This document shows, piece after piece, positions 1 to 7,447 of a stretch of DNA of 64,000 nucleotides; position 1 is the stretch's first letter; each line of letters begins with the position of its first letter. The position numbers and the translations under genes were made by a program. The stretch lies in the NCBI GenBank assembly GCA_024758765.1, contig CP101406.1:3348001-3412000 (forward strand), in the 5' to 3' direction. The notes under the pieces are model-generated. The model worked only from the letters and a program-made list of their open reading frames with translations, ran no database searches and was not told where the DNA came from. This stretch comes from Mycobacterium sp. SVM_VP21. GTDB lineage: Bacteria; Actinomycetota; Actinomycetes; Mycobacteriales; Mycobacteriaceae.

Positions 1-2
1 CC

Positions 3-464
3 GAGACCACAGACGCGTTGTGGACCCTGAGCCTGAGTACGGCGATGGAAGGGAGCATCCGCGAAGAACTCAAGCGCGTGTTCTTCGCGGTGACCGCCTA
101 TGAGGTCGAATGTGAATACTGCACCGCGGCCCACATGATCGCCCTGATGGGCAAGAAGTGGAGCCGCCAGGAGTGCGTGGAGCTTATCGAAGGCACACCG
201 TCTCCCCGTCTGACCGACAAGGAGAACGCCGCAGTGGACTTCGCCCGGATGGTCGGCCGTCGTCCGGCCGGAGTCACGGACGAGATGACCGACAACCTAC
301 GAGCACTCGGATGGACCGATGCCCAGATCGTGGAGATTGTGGCCTCGGTCGCGTTGATGCGCTACACGACCACGGTGGCCAGTGCCCTCGACGTACCGCT
401 CGAAGAGGCGATGGAAGGCGTGGGGGTGAGTTGCGGGGTGCCGCTGGATCGGCTCGAGGGTTGA
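3..464 (+). CDS. AhpD/carboxymuconolactone decarboxylase-like protein, 5' end outside the window
   Basis: The frame is open to the window edge, so the N terminus is missing; a TTG at 18 is only an internal possibility. The visible 148 or so residues are mostly helical and contain a CEYC motif followed two residues later by AAH. This is the Cys-x2-Cys and distal His signature of the AhpD/CMD peroxidase-related family, which reduces peroxides or partner thiol proteins through a disulfide relay in the cytoplasm. A redox role suits the peroxiredoxin and oxidase genes downstream. The exact substrate cannot be told. The next gene is convergent and begins its 3' end about 150 bases away. Confidence 0.75.
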   Translation, partial: ETTDALWTLSLSTAMEGSIREELKRVFFAVTAYEVECEYCTAAHMIALMGKKWSRQECVELIEGTPSPRLTDKENAAVDFARMVGRRPAGVTDEMTDNLRALGWTDAQIVEIVASVALMRYTTTVASALDVPLEEAMEGVGVSCGVPLDRLEG

Positions 465-617
465 CGCAACGAGGCACCCATTCACCGACGGCCTCGACAT
501 GCCGGATGAGTCGACGAGCGACCCGCATCCACCGCGACAGTGACCTCAGCGGTGTTTATGCACGGAATGTGGCTTCGTGACGAGACCGTGCCGGCGCGCG
601 CCCGTCTGGCGGGGGTG

Positions 618-1895
618 TCAGAGCCGGGTCCGCTGGTGGATGTCTTCAGTGAACTCGGCGAGCACCGCCTCGGTCAGCGAGGGCCGGGTCTCGGCTATTG
701 CCGCGAGGTAGTCCTCGGTGCGGGACGGCTCGCCACGGTTGAATTCGATCTCTCGCTCGAACCCACATTGCGCGCCCTTGCGCGCAGCGAACTCGATATC
801 GGCCGGAGTGAACATCTCGCTGGCCGCGACGAGTTCGTCGATATCGACCGAATCGGCGGCCGGCCCGAGATATCTGGCCCAGATCGCGGCTCGCGCCGTC
901 GCGTCCGGAGGTCCGATCGGGATGATGTAGTCGAATCGTCCGGGTCGCAAAAACGCCGAATCCAGCGAGCGCACCGAGTTCGTCGCGCAGATCAGCAGCC
1001 GGTCGTCGCGCTGGCGAAACGCGGGTATCAATTTGAGCAGCTCGTTGGTGACGCCGTGCGCCGGATCGCAGCGCTCACCCGAGCGTGATCCCGCGATTTC
1101 CTCGACTTCATCGATGAACACCACCACGGCTTCCAGTTCCATCAGCGTCACGAATGCCTCTCGCAGGGCGCTCGCCAGAGCGACGTCTGGTGCGGCCAGA
1201 CGCGACGGCAGGAGTTCGACGAACGGCCAGCCGAGCCGACCTGCGACGGCTTTGGCGAAGCTGGTCTTGCCGGTTCCCGGGGGCCCGAACAAGATGACCG
1301 CCTTCGGCGGTGAGACACCGTATTTTTCGGCGATGTCCGGCTCGGTCAGTGGCAGCACGATCCGCCGCTCCACGATCTCTTTCTCCGATTCCATCCCCCC
1401 CATCGCGTTCCACAGGCCGCAGGGCATCGTCTGGGCGCCGAGTTCGGCCAGCAGACCCGCGTCCGAGGAGCCGACGGTGTCGACCTTTTCGAAGAACGAC
1501 AGATCGGTCCGCTCGCGGTAACCGGAGTTGCGCAGCGCCGCCGCGCCGGTCGCCTCCGCCGGCAGCAACGCGCCAACACGTCGTGCGCCGAGCGCGCGCA
1601 AGCGCAATTCGAGCTCGCCCAGAAGCGCGCTGCCGACGCCCCGATTGCGCCACCGGTTGTTGAGGCCAAGGAGCGAAATCCACGCCCGTTCGCCGTGGAA
1701 TTCGACGACCGCAATACCGACCAACTCGTCGCCCACGACGGCGACCACCGCGGGCCGTCCTGACCTGGCTGCCGACACCACCTCGGAGATCGGAAAGGCC
1801 GGCGGCGGGTCGCCGGGGTGGCGGCTCCGGTCTCACACCAAGATCGCCTGATCAAGGTCGTCGTCGTGAAAGTCGCGCAATCGCCATGGCGGCAT
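618..1895 (-). pseudogene. GNAT-AAA+ ATPase fusion gene with in-frame TGA at codon 21
   Basis: An open frame from a GTG at 1781 gives 387 residues. The first 100 carry the second half of a GNAT fold (a V/I-rich strand, then RNRGVGSALL). The rest is an AAA+ ATPase with Walker A GPPGTGKT at 166-173, Walker B VVVFIDEVEE at 219-228, a sensor-1 ATN and an RPGRFD second-region-of-homology motif. Its GNAT half lacks the first strand and helices. In the same frame upstream lies an ATG at 1893-1895 with an ideal Shine-Dalgarno. It starts a GNAT-like N terminus (LRDFHDDDLDQAILV) that runs into TGA at 1833-1835 and then continues DRSRHPGD into the ORF. The TGA probably replaces a Trp codon (TGG). So this is either a nonsense-mutated gene or one rescued by reinitiation at GTG 1781. 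Function is unknown; such fusions would pair acyl transfer with ATP-driven remodelling. Confidence 0.75.
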
Positions 1896-1903
1896 CGCGC
1901 TGC

Positions 1904-1911
1904 ACCTCCTT
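1904..1911 (-). promoter_or_regulatory. Strong ribosome binding site of the ancestral GNAT-AAA start
   Basis: The minus strand reads AAGGAGGT, a perfect anti-16S match, followed by 8 bases and ATG at 1893-1895. This site decides that the original start was the ATG ahead of the in-frame TGA, not the GTG at 1781, which has no comparable signal. Confidence 0.75.
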
Positions 1912-1973
1912 GCCAGTGGAGCGCGCTGTTGGCATTTTCCACCGCTTCCCAGCACTGTGTCTGATATCTTCGC

Positions 1974-1989
1974 ATACCCCAGGGGGCAT
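1974..1989. promoter_or_regulatory. CsoR-family-type palindromic operator, site 1 (imperfect)
   Basis: The sequence is ATACCC, spacer CAGG, GGGCAT. It is an inverted repeat with one mismatch from ATACCC-N4-GGGTAT, and the same pattern occurs perfectly at 3923-3938. This pattern resembles operators of the CsoR/RicR/CstR (DUF156) family, which sense copper or persulfides. It lies between the divergent GNAT-AAA gene and ctaD, about 117 bases before the ctaD start. No regulator of this family is encoded in the window. Confidence 0.45.
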
Positions 1990-2105
1990 AGTCACGGCGG
2001 CTGCGCCGCCCTTCAACTCCGGCCTTATCCGGGGTAGAGTCGTGGGGTAATTGTCCCGAATGAGGAGCTGCCCGTTCAAGACCGGTCCGATCGGCAGGAG
2101 TGCTG

Positions 2106-3842
2106 ATGACTGTAGAGGCTCGCTCTGTTGCTTCGCTGCAAGCGCGCCACCCGTTTCCGGCCCGGTTGGGCCCGAAGGGGACGCTGCTCTACAAGCTGGT
2201 GACGACGACCGATCACAAGATGATCGGGATCATGTATGTCGTCACCTGCTATGCGCTGTTTTTCGTCGGCGGGCTGCTGGCGCTGTTCATGCGCGCCGAG
2301 CTGGCCGCGCCGGGTCTGCAGTTCTTGTCGAACGAGCAGTACAACCAGCTGTTCACCATGCACGGCACCATCATGCTGCTGCTGTATGCCACCCCGATCG
2401 TGTTCGGCTTCGCCAACCTGGTGTTGCCGCTGCAGATCGGCGCCCCCGACGTCGCGTTCCCCCGGCTGAACGCGTTCTCCTACTGGCTGTTCTTGTTCGG
2501 CGCCCTGATCACCATCGCGGGCTTCATCACCCCCGGCGGAGCCGCCGACTTCGGCTGGACCGCCTACACGCCGCTCTCAGATGCCATCCACTCACCCGGC
2601 GCCGGCAGCGACCTGTGGATCATGGGACTGATCGTCGCCGGGCTGGGCACGATCCTGGGCGGGGTCAACATGATCACCACCGTGGTGTGCATGCGCGCAC
2701 CCGGGATGACGATGTTTCGGATGCCGATCTTCACCTGGAACATCCTGGTGACGTCGGTGCTGGTGCTGATCGCCTTCCCGTTGCTGACCGCCGCGCTGTT
2801 CGGGCTGGCCGCCGACCGGCACCTGGGCGCACACATCTACGACCCGGCCAACGGCGGAGTCCTGTTGTGGCAGCATCTGTTCTGGTTCTTCGGACACCCC
2901 GAGGTCTACATCGTCGCCCTGCCGTTTTTTGGCATCGTCACCGAGATCCTGCCGGTGTTTTCCCGCAAACCGGTCTTCGGCTACACCACCCTGGTGTATG
3001 CCACTCTCGCCATCGGCGCGTTGTCGGCGGCGGTGTGGGCGCATCACATGTTCGCCACCGGTGCCGTGCTGCTGCCGTTTTTCGCCGTCACCTCGTATCT
3101 GATCGCGGTGCCGACCGGGATCAAATTCTTCAACTGGGTCGGCACCATGTGGAAGGGCCAGCTGACCTTTGAGACGCCGATGTTGTTCTCGATCGGATTC
3201 CTGGTCACCTTCCTGCTGGGCGGCCTGACCGGCGTGCTGCTGGCCAGCCCGCCGCTGGACTTCCACGTCACCGACACCTATTTCGTGGTCGCGCACTTCC
3301 ACTACACGCTGTTCGGCACCATCGTGTTCTCCACCTTCGCCGGCGTCTACTTCTGGTTTCCGAAGATGACCGGTCGGCTGCTCGACGAGCGGCTGGGCAA
3401 GCTGCACTTCTGGTTGACGCTGATCGGTTTTCACACCACATTCTTGGTGCAGCACTGGCTGGGCAACAACGGCATGCCGCGCCGCTACGCCGATTACCTG
3501 CCCACCGACGGCTTCACCACATTGAATGTCATCTCGACGATCGGGGCGTTCATCCTAGGTGTATCGATGCTTCCGTTCGTGTGGAACGTGTTCCGCAGCT
3601 GGCGCTACGGCGAGCCCGTCACCGTCGATGACCCGTGGGGGTACGGCAACTCGCTGGAATGGGCAACCAGCTGCCCGCCGCCGCGGCACAACTTCACCGA
3701 GCTGCCCCGCATCCGCTCCGAACGCCCGGCGTTCGAACTGCACTACCCCCACATGGTCGAACGGCTCCGCGCCGAAGCCCACGTCAGCCGCCGTCGCGAC
3801 GTGGCCGATGAATCCGCGCTCCACGCGGGTCTGCACCCATAG
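2106..3842 (+). CDS. ctaD: Cytochrome c oxidase subunit I (aa3-type), stand-alone copy
   Basis: The 578-residue product matches mycobacterial CtaD almost throughout. It is the membrane catalytic subunit of the aa3 oxidase, passing electrons from the bc1 complex to oxygen with proton pumping. Visible ligands are the heme-a His in FTMHGTIML (about residue 86), the CuB His and cross-linked Tyr in GHPEVY, the CuB His pair in WAHHMF, and the heme His pair in [11 protein letters not shown]. About twelve hydrophobic segments are present. ATG 2106 is preferred over GTG 2100 because AGGAG sits at 2096-2100. No other oxidase subunit and no serB2 neighbour is nearby, so this is probably a second, accessory copy. 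CsoR-type site 1 lies upstream and the peroxiredoxin follows, with site 2 in between. Confidence 0.95.
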   Translation: MTVEARSVASLQARHPFPARLGPKGTLLYKLVTTTDHKMIGIMYVVTCYALFFVGGLLALFMRAELAAPGLQFLSNEQYNQLFTMHGTIMLLLYATPIVFGFANLVLPLQIGAPDVAFPRLNAFSYWLFLFGALITIAGFITPGGAADFGWTAYTPLSDAIHSPGAGSDLWIMGLIVAGLGTILGGVNMITTVVCMRAPGMTMFRMPIFTWNILVTSVLVLIAFPLLTAALFGLAADRHLGAHIYDPANGGVLLWQHLFWFFGHPEVYIVALPFFGIVTEILPVFSRKPVFGYTTLVYATLAIGALSAAVWAHHMFATGAVLLPFFAVTSYLIAVPTGIKFFNWVGTMWKGQLTFETPMLFSIGFLVTFLLGGLTGVLLASPPLDFHVTDTYFVVAHFHYTLFGTIVFSTFAGVYFWFPKMTGRLLDERLGKLHFWLTLIGFHTTFLVQHWLGNNGMPRRYADYLPTDGFTTLNVISTIGAFILGVSMLPFVWNVFRSWRYGEPVTVDDPWGYGNSLEWATSCPPPRHNFTELPRIRSERPAFELHYPHMVERLRAEAHVSRRRDVADESALHAGLHP

Positions 3843-3873
3843 GGACCCGATATCGGTTGGGCTGCAACAGGAA

Positions 3874-3897
3874 TCGCCTTCGCGACTGCGAAGGTGA
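3874..3897 (+). terminator. Stem-loop after ctaD, probable terminator
   Basis: A 10-bp stem with one G-U pair (3874-3883 with 3888-3897) closes a four-base GACT loop 31 bases after the ctaD stop. There is no U-tract, as is common for actinobacterial terminators. It separates ctaD from the peroxiredoxin promoter. Confidence 0.55.
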
Positions 3898-3922
3898 CGT
3901 GCGGGACCAAAGCCCCGGGAAT

Positions 3923-3938
3923 ATACCCCTACGGGTAT
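3923..3938. promoter_or_regulatory. CsoR-family-type palindromic operator, site 2 (perfect)
   Basis: ATACCC, spacer CTAC, GGGTAT form a perfect 6-bp inverted repeat with a 4-bp spacer. It ends 43 bases upstream of the peroxiredoxin ATG, where a repressor could block a promoter. It is the same pattern as site 1 upstream of ctaD (11 of 12 arm bases shared). This resembles operators of copper or persulfide sensors of the CsoR family. Regulator identity is inferred only. Confidence 0.6.
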
Positions 3939-3981
3939 TTGTTGTAGGTGGTATCACCCCGGCCACGGAAGGATTACCACG

Positions 3982-4719
3982 ATGACCGTCACCGAGAGTC
4001 TCGCCCCCGTTCCTGTCACCGGCATGCCCCGCATCGGCGACCCGGCCCCGGCCTTCACTGCCGTCACCACCCAGGGTGAGATCAACTTTCCTGCCGACTA
4101 CGCCGGCAAATGGGTTATCTTCTTTTCCCATCCGGCGGACTTCACACCGGTGTGCACCAGTGAATTCATGACGTTCGCCACGATGCAAGAGGAGTTCGCC
4201 TCCTACAACACCGAGCTGGTGGGTTTGTCCGTCGACGGGCTCTACAGCCACATCGCCTGGCTGCGCACGATCAAGGACAAGATCGCCTTCCGCGACATGC
4301 ACGACGTCGAGGTCACCTTCCCGCTCATCGAGGACGTGTCAATGGCGATCGCCCAGAAGTACGGGATGGTCATGCCGGGCGAGGACACCACCAAGGCGGT
4401 GCGCGCGGTGTTCGTCATCGACCCCAAGGGTGTGATCCGGACCGTCATCTACTACCCGCAAAGCCTCGGCCGCAACTTCAACGAGCTGCTGCGCATTGTC
4501 AAGGCGCTACAGACGGCCGATCACTTCCACGTCGCAACGCCCGCCGACTGGCGCCCCGGCGACCCAGTGATCGTGCCCCCAGCAGGCTCGTGCGGCACCG
4601 CGAAGCAACGAATGGAGGACCACGTCGAAGGCGTCGAATGCGAAGACTGGTTCTTCTGCACCAAACAGATCCCCGCCGACGAGATCGACTCCGCTATCCG
4701 GGTTAAAGACGGTGCGTAA
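3982..4719 (+). CDS. Peroxiredoxin, Prx6/1-Cys type (AhpC/TSA family)
   Basis: This 245-residue cytoplasmic thiol peroxidase reduces peroxides. The thioredoxin-fold domain carries the peroxidatic Cys in DFTPVCTSE (about residue 53) with the preceding Pro and Thr, and the conserved Arg in GLSVDGLYSH...KAVRAVFVIDP. A C-terminal Prx6-type domain follows. Further Cys residues (GSCGT, VECEDWFFC) resemble the extra cysteines of archaeal Prx6 enzymes and may resolve the sulfenic acid. It has a good ribosome site (GGAAGG) before ATG 3982 and its own CsoR-type operator. It probably protects against peroxide or reactive sulfur linked to the neighbouring oxidase. Confidence 0.9.
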   Translation: MTVTESLAPVPVTGMPRIGDPAPAFTAVTTQGEINFPADYAGKWVIFFSHPADFTPVCTSEFMTFATMQEEFASYNTELVGLSVDGLYSHIAWLRTIKDKIAFRDMHDVEVTFPLIEDVSMAIAQKYGMVMPGEDTTKAVRAVFVIDPKGVIRTVIYYPQSLGRNFNELLRIVKALQTADHFHVATPADWRPGDPVIVPPAGSCGTAKQRMEDHVEGVECEDWFFCTKQIPADEIDSAIRVKDGA

Positions 4720-5165
4720 CGATCGGGCGTGTGACACCTCACTGCTATCCGATGGTCCCCTGGCCGCCTCCAACACCGCAAAATCGTGGCTACCCAACGC
4801 ACGTCCGAATGCCTACGCCAATCACCGCGTAGTTCAGGCGCTGCTCCAAACCGGTGTTGTAGACCGCGCGGCACGCATCGGCGGTCATGCCCGAAGCGGT
4901 GGAGGCGGCTAGCTTAGCCATTGTGAGGTGAGCCCGTCGTAGTGGTCCAGTCGTAATGCGGCTCTGTTGCCCGGTGTTCGGGCAAGGAAGAATCGGCAAC
5001 GACATGGCATCGGACATTCGCCACCAAAGGGGTCCCCCTCACTGGCGCGCGGGGGGGATCTTTGGGCGACAGCCGCTACTTGTCAACACATTTAACGTGG
5101 CTGACTAGATAAATCCGATCCTCAACGCATGGGACGCCGACGGCTGGTGGTCGCAGGCGCGATGC
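4720..5165. other. Intergenic region between convergent Prx and rpe, no confident gene
   Basis: This 446-base gap lies between convergent genes. It holds a 7-bp perfect stem at 4967-4985 with a five-base loop, and a longer stem-loop at 5024-5065. The minus strand has a short protein-like stretch ending near 4790 (AKLAASTASGMTADACRAVY) that I do not recognise and that may be a remnant. No tRNA-like fold was seen. Confidence 0.5.
5024..5065. terminator. Bidirectional stem-loop between Prx and rpe
   Basis: CCAAAG at 5024-5029 pairs with CTTTGG at 5060-5065. Inside it a C-run and a G-run pair across a small internal loop. The position between convergent genes suits a two-way terminator. Confidence 0.4.
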
Positions 5166-5846
5166 TCAATTGTGTTTCATCCCGGCGGCCGCCGCCTCGC
5201 GCAGCGCCGCAACGCGGTCGGCCATCGTGCCCGGCCCGTTGAACAACGCCGAGCCTGCGCAGAAGACTGTTGCGCCGGCGCGTGCGGCGGCCCCGATCGT
5301 CGCGGCGTTGATTCCGCCGTCTACCTCCAGCTCGACTTCCAAACCGCGGCGGTCGATTTCGGCGCGGGCCGCGGCGATCTTTGGTTCCATCGCCGCTAGA
5401 TACTGCTGGCCGCCGAAGCCCGGGGCGACCGTCATCACCAGTAGTAGGTCGGACAAGTGCAGCACGTTTGTCACCGCCTGCATCGGTGTGGCGGGATTCA
5501 GTGCGACACCGGCCCGCGCGCCCAGATCGCGAATCGCAGAAAGTGTGTGAGGTAGGTGCCGAGTCGACTCGGCGTGCACGATAACGATCTCGCAACCTGC
5601 TTCGACCCATCTCGGCAGCATCGGGTCTGGATCGTCGACCATCAGGTGCGCTTCAAAGCCGAGGCCCACATGCCTGCGACTGGCGGCGATAACGTCGGGC
5701 CCGAATGTCAAGTTGGGCACGAATCGGCCGTCCATCACGTCCCATTGGATCCGGTCGACGCCCGCCTTCTCCAGTTGCTTGACTTGCTGGCCGAGTTCTG
5801 AAAAGTCCGCTGGCAGAACAGAGGCGACGAGTATCGGTGTGCGCAT
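5166..5846 (-). CDS. rpe: Ribulose-phosphate 3-epimerase-like protein
   Basis: The 226-residue TIM barrel interconverts ribulose-5-phosphate and xylulose-5-phosphate if active. Family motifs are present: an N-terminal SVLPADF block, DVMDGRFVPNLTFG, AHLMVDDP, PGFGGQQY phosphate loop, and VDGGIN. One residue is odd: the metal-binding His of the usual H-x-DVMDG is Gln34 here (IQWDVMDG), while Asp36, His67 and the late Asp are kept. The sequence looks diverged from the housekeeping mycobacterial Rpe, so this is likely a paralogue carried in the accessory region. Neighbours give no pentose pathway partner. Confidence 0.85.
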   Translation of the reverse strand: MRTPILVASVLPADFSELGQQVKQLEKAGVDRIQWDVMDGRFVPNLTFGPDVIAASRRHVGLGFEAHLMVDDPDPMLPRWVEAGCEIVIVHAESTRHLPHTLSAIRDLGARAGVALNPATPMQAVTNVLHLSDLLLVMTVAPGFGGQQYLAAMEPKIAAARAEIDRRGLEVELEVDGGINAATIGAAARAGATVFCAGSALFNGPGTMADRVAALREAAAAGMKHN

Positions 5847-6161
5847 TCATCCCACCTCCCGGTCACCAGCAGTGCTGGGACTGATTCACACCTTAGACTT
5901 AGATCGGTGCGCGGTCTCGCGTCGGTCTGTCGATGGTGAGGACTTGGACCGCGCCCAGTGCACGCTGCGGCTACCGGGTCAGGTGATGCGCCGCCAGGTC
6001 GGTCAAAACCGCTGCGGGATGGACAAACTCCAGCCTTGCGATGGTGACCGCGGCGTTGGCGACGGCGTCCAGCAGTGGCCGGCACCGAGCGTCTGCGGGA
6101 TGAGTCGGCCGGGACGCGGGCGGCGGGCGGGTTCCCGGTGAAAAAAGGCCACCACCGGTGC
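5847..6161. other. Gap between rpe and TetR gene with a coding-like remnant
   Basis: No intact gene is visible. On the minus strand, 6120 down to a TAG at 5971-5973, one frame reads like a real protein C terminus (RPLLDAVANAAVTIARLEF then VHPAAVLTDLAAHH). It lacks a start, so it may be a decayed gene. The family is not recognised. Confidence 0.35.
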
Positions 6162-6779
6162 TCAGCGGACGCCACCGTGCGCGGGAGTGGCTGGCTTCAA
6201 CGCGAGGCGCAGCAAAGGAGTGTAGAGGCGGATTAATTCATCATGCGTCATAGAGCAGACCGGTTCGAGATGCAGGATGTAGCGCGTCACGACTAGGCCC
6301 GCGATCTGCCCGCAGAAGGCGGCGGCCCGTTTGTGGGCGTCTGCTCCGCCTATCCGGGTTGCGACCTTGTCGATCATTTCCCGTTCCACCATCTCCTTCA
6401 CCAGACTTGCCAGCGCCGCGTCGTGGGCGGCACCGGCTATCAACGCGCGCAGCGGCGCGCCGCTATCAGGCTCTTCCCACAGTGCAAGTAGTCCTTGCAA
6501 GGTGCGCTGGGCAAATGTGGCGGGATCGCCCTCGGCGGCAACTCGGTCGATGACGTCGGCGGGGTTGGCCGACAAGGCGAGGGCTTCGCTGATCAGCCCT
6601 CTCTTCGCGCCGAAGTGGTAACTGATCAGGGCGAGGTCAACACCCGCCTCGGCGGCGACGGATCGTAGGGTGACGGCCTGATATCCGCCCTCCAGGAACC
6701 GTCGGCGGGCCACGTTGAGGATCTGGTTGCGAGTATCGGGTTTGCCGGCTCTGCGTCCCCGAGGGCCCGAAGAATTCAT
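6162..6779 (-). CDS. TetR-family transcriptional regulator of the mmpS/mmpL locus
   Basis: The 205-residue protein has a basic N-terminal tail, then a TetR helix-turn-helix at about residues 17-62 (ILNVARRRFLEGGYQAVTLRSVAAEAGV, then LISYHFGAKRGL). The C-terminal ligand domain is of the tetracycline-repressor-like type seen in other actinobacterial regulators. It is divergent from mmpS-mmpL across a 220-base gap. This matches the layout of the M. tuberculosis mmpS4-mmpL4 locus with its TetR gene Rv0452. It probably represses the export operon and itself; the ligand is unknown. Confidence 0.88.
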   Translation of the reverse strand: MNSSGPRGRRAGKPDTRNQILNVARRRFLEGGYQAVTLRSVAAEAGVDLALISYHFGAKRGLISEALALSANPADVIDRVAAEGDPATFAQRTLQGLLALWEEPDSGAPLRALIAGAAHDAALASLVKEMVEREMIDKVATRIGGADAHKRAAAFCGQIAGLVVTRYILHLEPVCSMTHDELIRLYTPLLRLALKPATPAHGGVR

Positions 6780-6811
6780 TACAGTTGATATTCTATGCCG
6801 ACCCGGTCATT

Positions 6812-6832
6812 GTGTTGGTGTTCGCACCACAC
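6812..6832. promoter_or_regulatory. Possible TetR operator in the tetR-mmpS intergenic region
   Basis: An imperfect inverted repeat (GTGT-T-GGTG, then CACC-ACAC, with a one-base bulge) lies 33 bases upstream of the TetR start, facing the divergent mmpS. The symmetry is modest, so this is only a candidate. Confidence 0.25.
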
Positions 6833-7000
6833 GAAAGGTTTTCGTCTTCGTGCCCAGCAGCACTTCACCCGACCAGACTCGGGGCCCTACGCTGCATGAG
6901 GGAGCCGTCCTGGAGATCACCCTTCCCGCGGTGGGCACCGTTGGTCGCGGCGATGGCCTCGCGAGAGCGATGGTGCGACTCGTCATCGAAAGGCTAACGG

Positions 7001-7447
7001 GTGAAGGGATTTTCAGCTAGCGCCCTGGTCAGACGAGGGTGGATGCTGCTGGTCGCCGTGGTCGTCGTCGCGGTTGCGGGGTTCAGCATCTACCGGTTGC
7101 ACGGTGTCTTCGGCTCGCACAACCAGGCTTCGGCCGGCAGCGGCATCTCGAATGAGATCGTCGCCTTCAATCCTAAGGAAGTGGTCCTTGAGGTCTTTGG
7201 CGCGCCCGGGACCGTGGCGACCATCAACTACCTGGATGTCAATGCTCAGCCGCAGAAGGCCCTCAACATGACGCTGCCGTGGTCGTACTCGATAAGGACG
7301 ACTCAGCCCGCGGTCTTCGCCAACGTGGTGGCGCAGGGTGACAGCGATTCCATCGGCTGTCGCATCACCGTCAACGGTGTGGTCAAAGACGAAAGGACGG
7401 TCACCAAGGTGAACGCCTATACCTTCTGCCTGGACAAGTCGTCATGA
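7001..7447 (+). CDS. mmpS: MmpS-family accessory membrane protein
   Basis: The 148-residue protein has one N-terminal membrane helix (about residues 15-32) and a periplasmic beta-rich domain. That domain has the MmpS pattern [24 protein letters not shown] and ends with a paired-Cys region ([15 protein letters not shown]). MmpS proteins assist the cognate MmpL in exporting lipids or siderophores. Start is GTG 7001. Its stop overlaps the mmpL start by four bases (ATGA), so the two are translationally coupled. Confidence 0.92.
   Translation: MKGFSASALVRRGWMLLVAVVVVAVAGFSIYRLHGVFGSHNQASAGSGISNEIVAFNPKEVVLEVFGAPGTVATINYLDVNAQPQKALNMTLPWSYSIRTTQPAVFANVVAQGDSDSIGCRITVNGVVKDERTVTKVNAYTFCLDKSS

Noticed and set aside
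1833..1835. Selenocysteine at the in-frame TGA of the GNAT-AAA gene
   Set aside because: The position fits a Trp in the GNAT fold, no selenoprotein family has this architecture, and no SECIS-like hairpin was evident right after the TGA.
2041..2060. Possible DosR box upstream of ctaD
   Set aside because: The right half (GTCCCGAA) is perfect but only about 13 of 20 positions fit the full palindrome; the left half and centre fail.
4967..4985. tRNA or riboswitch in the Prx-rpe gap
   Set aside because: Only simple hairpins were found; no cloverleaf, T-loop or known aptamer pattern.
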